Positions 33,487 to 43,446 are shown, counted from the stretch's first letter. The stretch is 64,000 nucleotides of DNA from Lysinibacillus sp. ZYM-1 (GCF_001308875.1 NZ_KQ465110.1:143620-207619), one strand, 5' to 3'. Translations and numbers: made by a program. Notes: generated from the sequence alone by a model not told the origin.

Positions 33487-35456
33487 TAGTCAGAACTCCC
33501 TTCAAAGACCTCTTCTATGGCCTCTTCTAATTGTGTTTTCACGGCATCAATAGTTTTTGCTTCTATTTGGCAGGCAGCATTTGTTAAATGGCCACCACCG
33601 CCAAGTCTTTCCATAATAAGCTGGACATTGACTTCACCTAGTGATCGGGCACTAATACCGATTTTCCCATCTGCCCGATGTGCAATAACAAAGGATGCAC
33701 TAACATCCTTCATAGTTAGTAAAATATCTGCTGTTTGTGCAATTAAAACAGAGTCATACACTTTCGATTCCTCACCTACAGCCACAGCAATTCCTGGTTT
33801 TACGAATTTAACTGTTTGCACTATTTTAGATCGTTCAATATATGTGTCTATATCTTCTTTTAAAAGACGTTGCACTAATACTGTATCTGCACCATTTGTC
33901 CGTAAATAAGAAGCTGCTTCAAACGTACGTGCTCCCGTTCGAAGTGTAAAACTTTTCGTATCGACAATTATACCAGCTAGCAATGCTGTAGCCTCTAGCA
34001 TATTAATCTTAGCACGCTTTGGTTGATATTCTAATAACTCTGTTACAAGCTCAGCAGTTGATGAGGCATACGGTTCCATATAAACAAGTGTTGGATTTTC
34101 AATAAAGTCCTCACTTCGTCGATGGTGGTCGATCACAACAACCTTTTCAGCAAGCTTCAATAAGTGTGAATCAATAACTAAATTAGGTTTGTGAGTATCA
34201 ACAATAACGAGCAATGATTTTTCAGTCATTTTCCCAGCAGCTTCCTCTGGCGTTAGGAAGTTTTCATAGAAATCTGATTTGCTCTCTATTTCATTCATTA
34301 AACGAGTAACGCTGCCATTTAATTCATCAAAATTTATGATGACATAGCCCTTCACATCATTCATTTGTGCCATTTTCCGAACACCGACAGATGCACCAAT
34401 AGAGTCCATATCAGGACTTTTATGTCCCATAACAAACACTTGATCACTATCTTGAATTAAATCACGTAATGCATGTGAAATGACGCGCGCTCTAACACGT
34501 GTGCGCTTTTCAACAGGATTGGTTTTCCCACCGTAGAATTTAAGCTTTCCAGTAGGTTGCTTAATCGCGACTTGGTCACCACCACGACCTAATACAAGAT
34601 CCAGACTTGATTGTGCCAATTCACCAAGCTCCACTAGGGAGGACGAACCCGCTCCTACACCAATACTTAGTGTTAAAGATAAATTCTTTTGCGCTGTTTT
34701 TTCTCGGATAACATCTAAAATAGCAAATTTTTTCTTTTCAAGCTCTGTTAAAATCGATTCGTTTAATACTGCTAAAAAACGATCGGATGATATTCGTTTT
34801 ACAAATACACCATGCTCCGCAGCCCATTCATTAACGATTGAAGTGACCATCGTATTCGTTAAACTACGTGGTTGGTCATCCATGGCTTGCGTGATTTCAT
34901 CGTAATTATCGACAAATAAAATAGCGATAACTGTACGATCTGCAAAGTATTGCTTCTCTATAGCAATCTGCTCAGTTATATCAAAGAAGTATAGTAATCG
35001 TTCCTCTTTTTTATAATAGACACGATATTTACGATCACGTAATGTAATTGTAGCCTCATTTGTTTCTTCAGTCTTCATTAGTACGTAGATATCATCAGAA
35101 ATATTAACAATTCCTTCTCCCACTAATGATTCCATATTTAAGATACCTTGCATATATGGATTCGACCATTCTATTTCATATTGCTCATTTACCAAAAGTA
35201 TCCCAATTGGCATTTCAAGCAATGCTTCTTCTCCTACTTTTTTCATACGGAATGAAATGGATTCTATATGCTTTTCAGTTTCTTCAAAAGCAATTTTTTC
35301 CACCTTCCATGTGTAGACCATCAGTAAAGCAAAACCTATTCCATAACCGATACCTATCCCGATATTCCAAATACATAGAAGTACGAACGTCACAATTCCA
35401 AATATGGAAAGAACAAAAAGCGGATAGCGAATTGGTCGTTTTCTAAAAGTCCCCAT
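33486..35456 (-). CDS. gdpP: Cyclic-di-AMP phosphodiesterase GdpP
   Basis: A 656-residue membrane enzyme: two N-terminal helices (about 10-50), a degenerate heme-binding PAS domain (about 80-150), a degenerate GGDEF domain (about 170-300, with [18 protein letters not shown]) and a DHH/DHHA1 catalytic part (about 335-650). Motifs [34 protein letters not shown] and [10 protein letters not shown] are intact. It hydrolyses c-di-AMP to pApA, affecting potassium balance, wall stress and beta-lactam tolerance. Confidence 0.96.
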   Translation of the reverse strand: MGTFRKRPIRYPLFVLSIFGIVTFVLLCIWNIGIGIGYGIGFALLMVYTWKVEKIAFEETEKHIESISFRMKKVGEEALLEMPIGILLVNEQYEIEWSNPYMQGILNMESLVGEGIVNISDDIYVLMKTEETNEATITLRDRKYRVYYKKEERLLYFFDITEQIAIEKQYFADRTVIAILFVDNYDEITQAMDDQPRSLTNTMVTSIVNEWAAEHGVFVKRISSDRFLAVLNESILTELEKKKFAILDVIREKTAQKNLSLTLSIGVGAGSSSLVELGELAQSSLDLVLGRGGDQVAIKQPTGKLKFYGGKTNPVEKRTRVRARVISHALRDLIQDSDQVFVMGHKSPDMDSIGASVGVRKMAQMNDVKGYVIINFDELNGSVTRLMNEIESKSDFYENFLTPEEAAGKMTEKSLLVIVDTHKPNLVIDSHLLKLAEKVVVIDHHRRSEDFIENPTLVYMEPYASSTAELVTELLEYQPKRAKINMLEATALLAGIIVDTKSFTLRTGARTFEAASYLRTNGADTVLVQRLLKEDIDTYIERSKIVQTVKFVKPGIAVAVGEESKVYDSVLIAQTADILLTMKDVSASFVIAHRADGKIGISARSLGEVNVQLIMERLGGGGHLTNAACQIEAKTIDAVKTQLEEAIEEVFEGSSD

Positions 35457-35469
35457 TACAATCAGCCCC

Positions 35470-36411
35470 TTATTCTTTAGTCTTCCCCTTTACAAGTGAA
35501 CGTACGTCAAAACCTAAATCAACGATACCCAGTAAGATCATGAAGGATGATAAGGGAATTGCTAACAAGGTAGCTAACCATTTAACCCCAATCGGCATCC
35601 CCTTTTTAGAAATGAAATAATGGATAAATGATATCCCTTGTAGAATGAGCAGCACCCATAAAATATAAGAAACATTCAATACAATTATATCTAGTGTAGA
35701 TCCCGCCTCTGGACGCATAAATAAATTAATGCATAAAACAATCATGTAATACCATAAAATAGAGCGTGGTAAGCGCATATTTTGAAATGGCGCAAACTTT
35801 GGAACTTCTACACCAAGTCGTTTTAGAGCTGGTAAATTTAGCGCTATGATAATAAATGCAGCAAAAAACGCTGATATGGTTATTGTTGCAGGCATTGTCA
35901 GCTCTATTGTTTTAAACATAGCCTCAAGCTGTTCGGGTTGTAAAGCTACTTGCCCCGTAACATTTTTTGCAAATTCATTTGATTGCTCATAATTTTTACG
36001 AGCCATCTCTAAACTCATGTTAATGAAGTCAATTCCTGTGAATTTTACATAGGCAACATAAACAATCGCCATCGAGATTAAATTAGCAATTCCCATTGAC
36101 ATAAATAAATAAAGCTTACTCTTCTTCAGATAAATGGCGCTTCCCATCAGGATACCCAGTAACCCCAAAGCTAAGGCAAATGGTAGCATCGATACGCCAC
36201 TTGTTATAGTAGTTAAAATACAACCTACTATTGCTACGAGTATTGATGAGGAACGCTTGTAATTTGCACTATACCAAGCAATCGGTAGTGGAGCGAATAT
36301 TAAAGCTACTATAAAAACGAATGGTACATATGCAGAAATCAGCATTAATATTGTAAAAAGTGCAACCATCATTGAGCCTTGGACAAGCGCTTTTGTTTGA
36401 TTATTCGGCAT
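35470..36411 (-). CDS. yybS: YybS-family membrane protein (DUF2232)
   Basis: A 313-residue protein with about eight hydrophobic helices. The N-terminus (KALVQGSMMVALFTILMLIS) and the pattern of helices match the DUF2232/YybS family, which lies directly upstream of gdpP in most Bacillales. Structural similarity to ECF-transporter S components has been suggested for the family; no substrate is known. It ends 13 bases before gdpP and begins after the rpsR terminator, so it opens the yybS-gdpP-rplI-dnaB unit. Confidence 0.88.
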   Translation of the reverse strand: MPNNQTKALVQGSMMVALFTILMLISAYVPFVFIVALIFAPLPIAWYSANYKRSSSILVAIVGCILTTITSGVSMLPFALALGLLGILMGSAIYLKKSKLYLFMSMGIANLISMAIVYVAYVKFTGIDFINMSLEMARKNYEQSNEFAKNVTGQVALQPEQLEAMFKTIELTMPATITISAFFAAFIIIALNLPALKRLGVEVPKFAPFQNMRLPRSILWYYMIVLCINLFMRPEAGSTLDIIVLNVSYILWVLLILQGISFIHYFISKKGMPIGVKWLATLLAIPLSSFMILLGIVDLGFDVRSLVKGKTKE

Positions 36412-36551
36412 TGAAAACCTTCCTTTTTTTCAGTCAAACTTACTACCCTTTATTGTACCATTTTTTCATAGTATTGAACAAAAATCGCTTAGATCACTAT
36501 ATGCTTTGTCATCAAATTTATCAAACAATCGCTGCCTCCATTTTACCATAA

Positions 36552-36595
36552 CAAAAAACCAGCATACCCCGATACGAATATCGTAATATGCTGGT
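36552..36595 (-). terminator. Intrinsic terminator of the rpsF-ssbA-rpsR operon
   Basis: ACCAGCATA pairs with TATGCTGGT, with an inner CGATA/TATCG stem; TTTTTTG follows on the minus strand. Confidence 0.85.
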
Positions 36596-36638
36596 ATTCA
36601 ATATTGATGTAAAGTCAATTATCTTAACGTCATCAATC

Positions 36639-36875
36639 TTATTTATCTTCTGCTACGAATGGAAGTAATCCCATGATACGAGATACTTTGATAGCTGAAG
36701 TTAATTTACGTTGGTACTTTGCACTTGTGCCAGTTACGCGACGTGGTAAAATTTTACCGCGCTCAGAGATGAATTTTTTCAATAAATCTACATCTTTGTA
36801 GTCGATATTCGTAATGTTGTTTGAAGTGAAGTAGCAAACTTTACGGCGTTTGCGGCCTCCGCGACGTGGTGCCAT
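36639..36875 (-). CDS. rpsR: 30S ribosomal protein S18
   Basis: The 78-residue S18 contains the family motif [34 protein letters not shown]. Near the N-terminus it has a single remaining Cys ([10 protein letters not shown]), so this is a zinc-independent form. It pairs with S6 in the platform of the 30S subunit. It is the third gene of rpsF-ssbA-rpsR and has a strong ribosome-binding site (AAGGAGG). Confidence 0.97.
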   Translation of the reverse strand: MAPRRGGRKRRKVCYFTSNNITNIDYKDVDLLKKFISERGKILPRRVTGTSAKYQRKLTSAIKVSRIMGLLPFVAEDK

Positions 36876-36915
36876 AGTATGTCTCCTCCTTATCTTTTTT
36901 TATATTGTAGAAGCA

Positions 36916-37485
36916 TTAGAATGGAAGATCATCCTCAGATACTTCTATCGGTCCTTTGCTATTTGCAAATGGATCCTCATCTACACGTGTATAGTTTGGC
37001 TGATTCATAGGTGGTTGATTTTGCTGATAAGCATCGCCGCCATAGGAACCCTGCCCTGGCATAGCGCCACCAAACTGCTGTTGTGGTTGACCACCACCAT
37101 ATGACGGTTGGTTATTACCGTAAGTTTGTCCACCACCGTATTGAGGAGCAGGAGCACCGCTACCATTACGTGGTTCTAAAAACTGTACGCTATCCGCCAC
37201 AACATCTGTTGTATATACTCGCTTACCGTCTTGTCCTTCATAACTGCCTGTTTGGATACGGCCTTCTACCCCAATTAAACTTCCTTTTCTCATGAAGTTC
37301 GCTAGGTTTTCAGCTTGTTTCCGCCATGCAACACAGCTAATGAAATCAGCTTCACGTTCACCTTGTTGATTTGAGAATGCACGATTTACAGCAACTGTAA
37401 ATCTTGTAGACGCAACTCCATTTGGCGTATAACGTAGCTCAGGATCTTTTGTTAGTCTTCCAACTAATACGACACGGTTTATCAT
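36916..37485 (-). CDS. ssbA: Single-stranded DNA-binding protein
   Basis: The 189-residue protein has an OB fold (1-110; [20 protein letters not shown]) and a Gly/Gln/Tyr/Pro-rich linker (112-175). It ends in the acidic tip EVSEDDLPF, which docks replication and repair proteins such as PriA and RecO. It coats single-stranded DNA at the fork. The gene lies between rpsF and rpsR, the conserved Firmicute arrangement. Confidence 0.97.
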   Translation of the reverse strand: MINRVVLVGRLTKDPELRYTPNGVASTRFTVAVNRAFSNQQGEREADFISCVAWRKQAENLANFMRKGSLIGVEGRIQTGSYEGQDGKRVYTTDVVADSVQFLEPRNGSGAPAPQYGGGQTYGNNQPSYGGGQPQQQFGGAMPGQGSYGGDAYQQNQPPMNQPNYTRVDEDPFANSKGPIEVSEDDLPF

Positions 37486-37529
37486 CAGAATGCAACCTCC
37501 TTTTCAGCGTTTTGTTAAAAAATCAATCA

Positions 37530-37817
37530 TTAAGCTTCTTGGCGAACTGCAATGTGACGAATGATGTCTTCGCTGATGTTAGCTAGACGTGTATATTCGT
37601 TGATTGCATCTGAAGTAGCGTTTACTTTCACGATTTGGTAGTAACCTTCGCGGAAGTCTTTGATTTCATAAGCTAAGCGGCGTTTGCCCCACTCTTTTGA
37701 TTCGATGACTTCTGCACCGTTAGAAGTTAAGATTTCGTTGAAACGTTCAACTAAAGCTTTCTTCGCTTCGTCTTCAATGTTCGGACGTACGATGTACATT
37801 AATTCGTATTTTCTCAT
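37530..37817 (-). CDS. rpsF: 30S ribosomal protein S6
   Basis: The 95-residue S6 has a ferredoxin-like fold ([38 protein letters not shown]). It dimerises with S18 on 16S rRNA. AGGAGGTG precedes its ATG. It is the first gene of the operon and is read from the consensus promoter at 37901-37929. The ~85-base leader contains a GCTCCCTT/AAGGAGAGC hairpin that could be an S6-S18 autoregulatory site, but the typical bulged CCG motif is not evident. Confidence 0.97.
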   Translation of the reverse strand: MRKYELMYIVRPNIEDEAKKALVERFNEILTSNGAEVIESKEWGKRRLAYEIKDFREGYYQIVKVNATSDAINEYTRLANISEDIIRHIAVRQEA

Positions 37818-37900
37818 CTGTTTACACCTCCTTATGGACTTAGGCTCTCCTTTATGAAGGGAGCAAGGAGCAAGTAATTAATTATTACTCACATCAATGA

Positions 37901-37929
37901 ATTGTAACATATAGGTACATGTCTTTCAA
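37901..37929 (-). promoter_or_regulatory. Sigma-A promoter of rpsF-ssbA-rpsR
   Basis: On the minus strand TTGAAA, 17 bases, TACAAT; one mismatch in each hexamer and ideal spacing, about 80 bases before rpsF. Confidence 0.75.
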
Positions 37930-37996
37930 GTCGCAAACTAACAATTCGTTTTATATAATGAAAGTATATTTATTAATTGGAGGAAGGTGAGCTTTC

Positions 37997-38572
37997 GTGC
38001 TACCGAATAAAGAACCCAATGTTATTGAATTAGATATAAAAAAATTGATGATCGACAATATTGTGATTACAAGTGGTCTTGTCATATTATTTACAGCCAT
38101 TCAATATATTTGCTTTAAAGATTTTCACTTTTCTTTTTGGAAGATGATTGGTGGCACAATACTGTTTATTATTTTGTATATTGTTTTCATTATTCTGCAT
38201 GAGGCTTTTCATTTAATTGGTTTTATGCTTTTTGGCAAAGTCCCTTTGAAATCTTTAAAATATGGCATAAACTTAGAGCTTGGTGTTGCCTACGCGACTA
38301 CTGCAAAACCTCTTTACAACCATGCAATGAAGAAGGCCTTATTACTGCCATTTTGGATGACTGGCGTTCTTCCTACCATTGTTGGGTTTTATTTTAATAG
38401 TACCTTTTTGATACTGGTAGGAGCTTTTTTAATGGCAGGTGCAGTAGGTGACTTTGCCATGTATAAAAAATTACGGAAGTATCCCAATGACTCATTAGTA
38501 CAAGATGATCCTAAATTACCGAAGCTTTATGTTTATATTCCACAAGAAGAGAACGACAATACTCCAAGATAA
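37997..38572 (+). CDS. DUF3267 membrane protein with HExxH motif
   Basis: The 191-residue protein has four to five hydrophobic helices. FIILHEAFHLIGF within the second or third helix is an HExxH zinc-metallopeptidase motif, as in the site-2-protease-like DUF3267 family. A GTG start follows GGAGGAAGGTGAG. Whether it is an active intramembrane protease is unknown; a second metal-ligand site (for example GDFAMYKKL in the last helix) is uncertain. It is divergent from rpsF and convergent with the acyl-CoA-dehydrogenase-like gene. Confidence 0.75.
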   Translation: MLPNKEPNVIELDIKKLMIDNIVITSGLVILFTAIQYICFKDFHFSFWKMIGGTILFIILYIVFIILHEAFHLIGFMLFGKVPLKSLKYGINLELGVAYATTAKPLYNHAMKKALLLPFWMTGVLPTIVGFYFNSTFLILVGAFLMAGAVGDFAMYKKLRKYPNDSLVQDDPKLPKLYVYIPQEENDNTPR

Positions 38573-38587
38573 GACTACACAAAAAAA

Positions 38588-38632
38588 TAATTAGAATCTG
38601 TAGTAGACTATCTATAACTACAGATTCTAATC
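38588..38632 (-). terminator. Intrinsic terminator, mainly minus strand
   Basis: TTAGAATCTGTAGT pairs perfectly with ACTACAGATTCTAA; the minus strand continues TTATTTTTTT. It ends the acyl-CoA-dehydrogenase-like gene and may also stop the DUF3267 transcript. Confidence 0.85.
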
Positions 38633-38637
38633 ATAAC

Positions 38638-39678
38638 TTAAGGAGTTAAAAATCCGTGCTGTGCGGCTGTGTATAAATTTCTCCAAATACGATTTATAGT
38701 GGAGGTTTCTGTAATTGCATCCATGCCAAGGCTACGTATTAGTTTATTCGCGATTTCTATACAAGCAGCAGCAATCTCTTTACTCATTTGTGTAAATTGT
38801 GCTAGTTCTTCTACAGTTAATGAATCCCCTTGCTGATGCTTTTGCCAATATCCAGACAATGTTGTATAGAACTGCTTCTCAAATAGTTTAAAATGTTTCT
38901 GTTGTTGCATTAATAGAAATTGTAAAGCTCCCATGCGCTCAGCTCGATTGGCATCATGATTTCGTTGCTTCATTAAAGTAAATGCTTCTTCTAAGAAATT
39001 TTCTGTTATCCCTAGACAAACGCTTAAAAAGGAAGCCTCGGCAAAGGCTGTAAATGGAAAGCTATGTACTGAATTTCCGTATTTATTTCTAATCGTACCT
39101 ATTTGGAAGGTAGCTTCCTGAGGCACCCAAACATTGTTCACACGGATAGTATGACTTGCCGTTGCCTTCAAGCCCATTGCATGCCAATCATTTAAAACTT
39201 CAACATCATGACGATCTACGGAGCAACTAATGATATTCTCTGTTTTCACACCGTTTTCCTCTATCAAACAGTTCATTGTAAAGGTTGTTGCATAGTCCGA
39301 ACCACTACAATACTTCCATTGTCCCGTTACAACATAACCATCCTCTGTTTTTACAGCTATCCCCGTTGGATAGCCACTACCTGCGATAACCGCATCTTTA
39401 GAGGTAAAGATTTTTTCGCACATTTCTTGGCTAAATGTTGGAATAAATGCATTACCGCCAGTTCCGATTGTAATAAGCCAGCCAAAATTCCCATCGAGGG
39501 CCGACATCTGTTGAAACATTTTTATGCCTGCTAGTAAATCTAGGTTCTTACCGCCTAATTCTTTTGCAGTGAACAATTTGAACAATTGCTGTTCATAGAT
39601 AAAATCTAAGACATCCTGTGGTAACTTTCCTAGCTGCTCAAATTCTAAGCCACGTTCTTTTATTTGCATTGTGTTCAT
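38638..39678 (-). CDS. Acyl-CoA dehydrogenase/flavin monooxygenase-like protein
   Basis: A 346-residue protein with the acyl-CoA dehydrogenase fold: N-terminal helical part (QLFKLFTAKELGGKNLDLL), middle beta domain (GQWKYCSGSDYATTFTMNCL, GLKATASHTIRVNNVWVPQE) and C-terminal four-helix bundle. The middle-domain text and the lack of an obvious catalytic Glu fit the group-D flavin monooxygenase/HsaA-DszC-like branch better than fatty-acid beta-oxidation enzymes. A partner flavin reductase is not seen nearby, so the substrate is open. It interrupts the otherwise conserved rpsF-ychF neighbourhood. Confidence 0.75.
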   Translation of the reverse strand: MNTMQIKERGLEFEQLGKLPQDVLDFIYEQQLFKLFTAKELGGKNLDLLAGIKMFQQMSALDGNFGWLITIGTGGNAFIPTFSQEMCEKIFTSKDAVIAGSGYPTGIAVKTEDGYVVTGQWKYCSGSDYATTFTMNCLIEENGVKTENIISCSVDRHDVEVLNDWHAMGLKATASHTIRVNNVWVPQEATFQIGTIRNKYGNSVHSFPFTAFAEASFLSVCLGITENFLEEAFTLMKQRNHDANRAERMGALQFLLMQQQKHFKLFEKQFYTTLSGYWQKHQQGDSLTVEELAQFTQMSKEIAAACIEIANKLIRSLGMDAITETSTINRIWRNLYTAAQHGFLTP

Positions 39679-39727
39679 TCAATGTCACTCCTGTACACTA
39701 AAAATTCAGATAATATGATGATTGAAA

Positions 39728-39752
39728 AAAGGCAATCATTTAGATTGCCTTT
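39728..39752 (-). terminator. Intrinsic terminator of ychF
   Basis: AAAGGCAATC pairs with GATTGCCTTT and continues TTTTC on the minus strand. Confidence 0.85.
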
Positions 39753-39759
39753 GTCTGTC

Positions 39760-40860
39760 TTATACATTAAAGCGGAATAACATAATGTCGCCATCTTGAA
39801 CTTCATACTCTTTACCTTCAAGACGTACTTTACCAGCTTCCTTAGCTGCTGCTTGAGAACCTGCCTCTAGTAGATCATCATAAGCAACTGTTTCTGCACG
39901 AATAAAGCCACGTTCAAAGTCCGTATGAATAATCCCTGCACATTGTGGTGCCTTCATACCTTTACGGAACGTCCATGCACGTACCTCTTGTACACCAGCA
40001 GTGAAATAAGTAGCTAAGCCTAGTAAGTCATAAGAAGTACGGATTAGCTGATCTAAACCTGATTCCTTAATTCCTAATTCTTCTAAGAACATAGCTTTTT
40101 CTTCATCGTCAAGCTCTGAAATTTCTTCTTCGATTTTTGCGCAAATTGTAATGACTTGAGCACCTTCAGCTGATGCATACTCACGTACCTTTTTGACATA
40201 CTCATTATTGTCAGCATCTGCCACTTCATCTTCTGAAACGTTTGCAACATAAAGCATCGGTTTAATTGTTAGCAAATGAAGACCTTTAATTACCTTTAGT
40301 TCATCATCTGAAAGCTCAGCAGCACGCGCTGGTTTACCATTTTCTAATTGCTCTTTAATTTTTAAAAGTACTGGCTCTTCAATCATAGCCTCTTTGTCTT
40401 TTTGTTTTGCCATTTTGCTAACACGTTGTATACGTTTATCTACTGATTCTAAATCGGCTAGTGCTAGCTCTAGGTTAATAACCTCGATATCATCAATTGG
40501 ATCCACCGCACCCGATACGTGTGTAATGTTTTCATCTACAAAACAACGTACAACTTGGCAAATTGCATCTACTTCACGAATATGAGCTAAGAATTTATTC
40601 CCTAGACCTTCACCTTTGGAAGCACCTTTTACAATTCCTGCGATATCTGTGAATTCAAATGCTGTTGGCACTGTTTTTTTAGGTACAACTAATTCTGTTA
40701 ATTTATCTAAACGTGCGTCTGGTACTTCAACGATACCGACATTCGGATCAATCGTTGCGAATGGATAGTTTGCAGCCAATGCGCCCGCTTTTGTAATTGC
40801 GTTAAATAATGTTGATTTTCCAACGTTAGGTAAACCAACGATTCCAGCTGTTAATGCCAT
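39760..40860 (-). CDS. ychF: Redox-regulated ATPase YchF (Obg family)
   Basis: A 366-residue P-loop protein: G1 GLPNVGKSTLFNAIT, G3 FTDIAGIVKGASKGEGLG and the variant G4 region (YVANVSEDE) that favours ATP over GTP. A coiled-coil hairpin (about 130-200) and a C-terminal TGS domain ending DGDIMLFRFNV follow. It binds the 70S ribosome and affects stress responses. The ATG at 40860 (MALTAGIVGLPNVG) is the family start; an upstream TTG would overlap the ribosome-binding site. Confidence 0.95.
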   Translation of the reverse strand: MALTAGIVGLPNVGKSTLFNAITKAGALAANYPFATIDPNVGIVEVPDARLDKLTELVVPKKTVPTAFEFTDIAGIVKGASKGEGLGNKFLAHIREVDAICQVVRCFVDENITHVSGAVDPIDDIEVINLELALADLESVDKRIQRVSKMAKQKDKEAMIEEPVLLKIKEQLENGKPARAAELSDDELKVIKGLHLLTIKPMLYVANVSEDEVADADNNEYVKKVREYASAEGAQVITICAKIEEEISELDDEEKAMFLEELGIKESGLDQLIRTSYDLLGLATYFTAGVQEVRAWTFRKGMKAPQCAGIIHTDFERGFIRAETVAYDDLLEAGSQAAAKEAGKVRLEGKEYEVQDGDIMLFRFNV

Positions 40861-40957
40861 GAATGGACACAACCTTTCTATAATCAGTTCAAATTTTCTC
40901 TCATATAACCTTTTCTATTATATTGATTCACTTACAAAAAGTCTAATATGCCTGAAG

Positions 40958-41158
40958 TTAGGCCTCGTTAGCAGATATTAAAACCTTTTTCATTTTTTTC
41001 TCAAATTCTCGACGTGGAATCATTACGCTATGTTGGCAACCTTCACACTTAATTCGTACATCGGCACCCATACGAATAATCTTCCATTTATTAGTTCCGC
41101 ATGGATGTTGTTTTTTCATTTCAACAATATCATTTAAGCCATATTTCTTTTCTTCCAA
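40958..41158 (-). CDS. DUF951 small protein
   Basis: A 66-residue protein with KKYGLNDIVEMKKQHPCGTN, WKIIRMGADVRIKCEGCQH and RREFEKKMKKV, the full DUF951 pattern with CxxC-type cysteines (HPCG and CEGC). The TTG at 41158, one base after the MscS-family stop, is taken as the start by length and by GGGGAG 11 bases upstream; a longer frame would overlap the channel gene. The function of DUF951 is unknown. Confidence 0.82.
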   Translation of the reverse strand: MEEKKYGLNDIVEMKKQHPCGTNKWKIIRMGADVRIKCEGCQHSVMIPRREFEKKMKKVLISANEA

Positions 41159-41159
41159 C

Positions 41160-42041
41160 TTACTCACTTCTCCCCTCACCTTTGTCATAGAACATCATTT
41201 TTGGATGGGCCATTGGTATACTGTGTTCCTCAAAAAGTTTTGTAACATCTCGACGTATGATCCGTGCAACTCCATATTGTTGCTGCGGTAATGTTTCAGC
41301 AGCTATACGTATAGTTACCTCTGTGCCTTTGACATTTTGTACACCTAAAAATACTGGTGCAGTTATTAATTCCTTATGCTTTTCTGGTAAAGTTTCTAAA
41401 TACTTATTAATAACAGCTTCAGCTTTTTCATAATCAGCATCCGTGGTCATTTGTAAATCTATAAAAATTTTGGAGTTGTTAACAGAGTAATTGACGACCT
41501 CTCCAATTGCACCATTAGGAATGATGAATTGCTCACCAGTACCCCCATTAATTTTCGTTGTACGTAAACCAATTTCTACAACCGTACCTTCTGCTCCATT
41601 TATTTTTATATAATCCCCTACACCAAACTGATCTTCAAAAATAATAAAGAAGCCAGTAATAACATCCTTCACTAAACTTTGGGCACCAAAACCTACTGCT
41701 AAACCTACAATCCCTGCACCTGCTAAAAGACCTGCTACCTTTATATTTAAAGAAGATAGAATGCCAATGATTGCAGAGAAATAGACAACATAAGAAATTA
41801 CACTTTGTAATAATCTTGAAATTGTACGTTGGCGTCGTTCTGAATGATTTAATGGGGAACGCATACGGATTAAAAACATTTTTTTAATAAATTTTTTACC
41901 TAATCGTACAGCTATCCATGATGCTAATAAAATAAGCACAATCTCGATAGATGCATCGATAACATTATCCCATAGTTCCTCAGATGTGAGCTTATCCCAG
42001 TATCTTTCCATTAATTTTTTATTCTCTTCCATTATTACCAC
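41160..42041 (-). CDS. MscS-family small-conductance mechanosensitive channel
   Basis: A 293-residue channel with three membrane helices; the pore helix is GLLAGAGIVGLAVGFGAQSLVKDVITGFFIIFEDQFGVGDYI (about 85-125). It is followed by the cytoplasmic beta domain (NGAEGTVVEIGLRTTKI) and the alpha/beta cage domain. It opens on membrane tension in hypo-osmotic shock and belongs to the YkuT-like group. It abuts the DUF951 gene and is divergent from yyaC. Confidence 0.92.
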   Translation of the reverse strand: MVIMEENKKLMERYWDKLTSEELWDNVIDASIEIVLILLASWIAVRLGKKFIKKMFLIRMRSPLNHSERRQRTISRLLQSVISYVVYFSAIIGILSSLNIKVAGLLAGAGIVGLAVGFGAQSLVKDVITGFFIIFEDQFGVGDYIKINGAEGTVVEIGLRTTKINGGTGEQFIIPNGAIGEVVNYSVNNSKIFIDLQMTTDADYEKAEAVINKYLETLPEKHKELITAPVFLGVQNVKGTEVTIRIAAETLPQQQYGVARIIRRDVTKLFEEHSIPMAHPKMMFYDKGEGRSE

Positions 42042-42123
42042 CTCTTGAATAACTTGCTAAAAATTTGCGTATACTGCATAAAAATTGAGCACTTCTAAAA
42101 ATAAAAAGAAAGTGAGTTTTTTT

Positions 42124-42756
42124 ATGAATACTATACCAAATTTGTTACTACCTTATTCCCTTCATCACGAGAGTAAAAATGCTGTTTGGCAATTAAGTAC
42201 ATTATTTTTAGAACATATACCGTTTCATCATGAACGATTAATTTTTTGCTGTATTGGCAGTGACCGATGTACAGGTGATACACTTGGACCGTTAACGGGT
42301 AGCTTTTTAAACAAATCGGTTAGCTTTCCCTATGAAATTGTAGGTTCTTTAGAAGATCCTTTACATGCTCTAAATCTAGATTCTACTATGCAACAGCTAC
42401 ACAATCATACTACAAAACCATTTATTATTGCGATTGATGCCTGTCTTGGCAGTGAACAAAATGTTGGTCATATTTCCGTCCAAAGCGGTCCTATTTTTCC
42501 TGGGAAGGCTGTAAAAAAAGAATTACCCCCAATCGGAGACATTTCCATTAAAGGAATCGTCAATATTGGAGGTTTTATGGAAATGCTTGTTTTACAAAAT
42601 ACAAGACTTCATATTTCTTATGCCATGGCTGAAAAGCTTTCAAGAGCGTTATTACTAGCTGCCCATCGTTATTCATTGAAAAGTGTAGAAGAAAGCAACC
42701 ATAATGCCAACAACGACGATACCTGGCAGCAAGTTAGCAGCCTTGATCTTAGTTAA
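42124..42756 (+). CDS. yyaC: Spore protease YyaC (DUF1256)
   Basis: A 210-residue protein with the YyaC hallmarks IFCCIGSDRCTGDTLGPLTGSFL, VGSLEDPLHALNL, IIAIDACLGSEQNVGHISVQ and GISIKGIVNIGGFME-like text. It is related to the GPR germination-protease fold and is expressed during sporulation, evidence that the organism forms spores. The ATG at 42124 follows AAAGTGAG; a longer TTG frame from 42085 is unsupported. It points opposite to its neighbours, and its last 84 bases overlap the end of the convergent DUF554 gene. Confidence 0.88.
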   Translation: MNTIPNLLLPYSLHHESKNAVWQLSTLFLEHIPFHHERLIFCCIGSDRCTGDTLGPLTGSFLNKSVSFPYEIVGSLEDPLHALNLDSTMQQLHNHTTKPFIIAIDACLGSEQNVGHISVQSGPIFPGKAVKKELPPIGDISIKGIVNIGGFMEMLVLQNTRLHISYAMAEKLSRALLLAAHRYSLKSVEESNHNANNDDTWQQVSSLDLS

Positions 42757-43389
42757 ACCGGCTATATTTAACCCTATAGCCATAATCATTACGCCGCCAA
42801 CTGCTGTCATTTCTGTAATATACATTTGTAGAGCAGCATCAGGTATAAAAGAACTAATGGCGCCTGCAAAAAGTGCTATTAACCCTTGATAAATAAAAAC
42901 TGGTATTGCGGATAGCAATACACCTATCCCTAATGTGGATGCTAGAATAATGGATGTAAAACCATCTATTAATCCTTTTGTAATCAATACATTATGATCA
43001 TTACGAAGACCACTATCAAGTGCACCAATAACAGCCATTGAGCCAACGACAAAGATTAATGAGGCTGTGACAAAACCTTCTGCTATGCTTATTTGATTTT
43101 GATCATTCCGTTTTGTACGAAATAATGACTCCACCCATTTGCCAAGACGATTCATTTGCTTATCTAAATCTAACCACTCACCTATTACAGTACCTACCAC
43201 TAAACTTACTATTAAGATAATAAAATTATCACTTTCAAAGCCCATTTTTATCCCTAATAATGTGACTGCTAAACCAATAATGGATAGAACAGTAGATTTC
43301 ATAGATTCAGGAATATTTTTAAAAATGCGCCCCACTAATGCACCCGCTATAATTAGCACAGCATTAATCAATGCCCCTAGTATTACCAC
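42673..43389 (-). CDS. DUF554 membrane protein
   Basis: A 238-residue protein with about seven hydrophobic helices, matching DUF554/YqgA-like proteins (MVILGALINAVLIIAGALVG, FVTASLIFVVGSMAVIGALD, MTAVGGVMIMAIGLNIAGL). Its function is unknown. The GTG start at 43389 has an AAGG-type site close upstream. It converges with yyaC, and the two reading frames overlap by 84 bases in antisense. Confidence 0.85.
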   Translation of the reverse strand: MVILGALINAVLIIAGALVGRIFKNIPESMKSTVLSIIGLAVTLLGIKMGFESDNFIILIVSLVVGTVIGEWLDLDKQMNRLGKWVESLFRTKRNDQNQISIAEGFVTASLIFVVGSMAVIGALDSGLRNDHNVLITKGLIDGFTSIILASTLGIGVLLSAIPVFIYQGLIALFAGAISSFIPDAALQMYITEMTAVGGVMIMAIGLNIAGLTKIKAANLLPGIVVVGIMVAFFYTFQ

Positions 43390-43404
43390 CCTTTTGCCTT
43401 CCTT

Positions 43405-43446
43405 CTCTCTAAAAAATAGAGAGCGCCTATTTGCTTGGCGCTCTGA
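43405..43446 (-). terminator. Intrinsic terminator of parA-parB
   Basis: AGAGCGCC/GGCGCTCT with a 9-base loop is followed on the minus strand by TATTTTTT. Confidence 0.85.
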
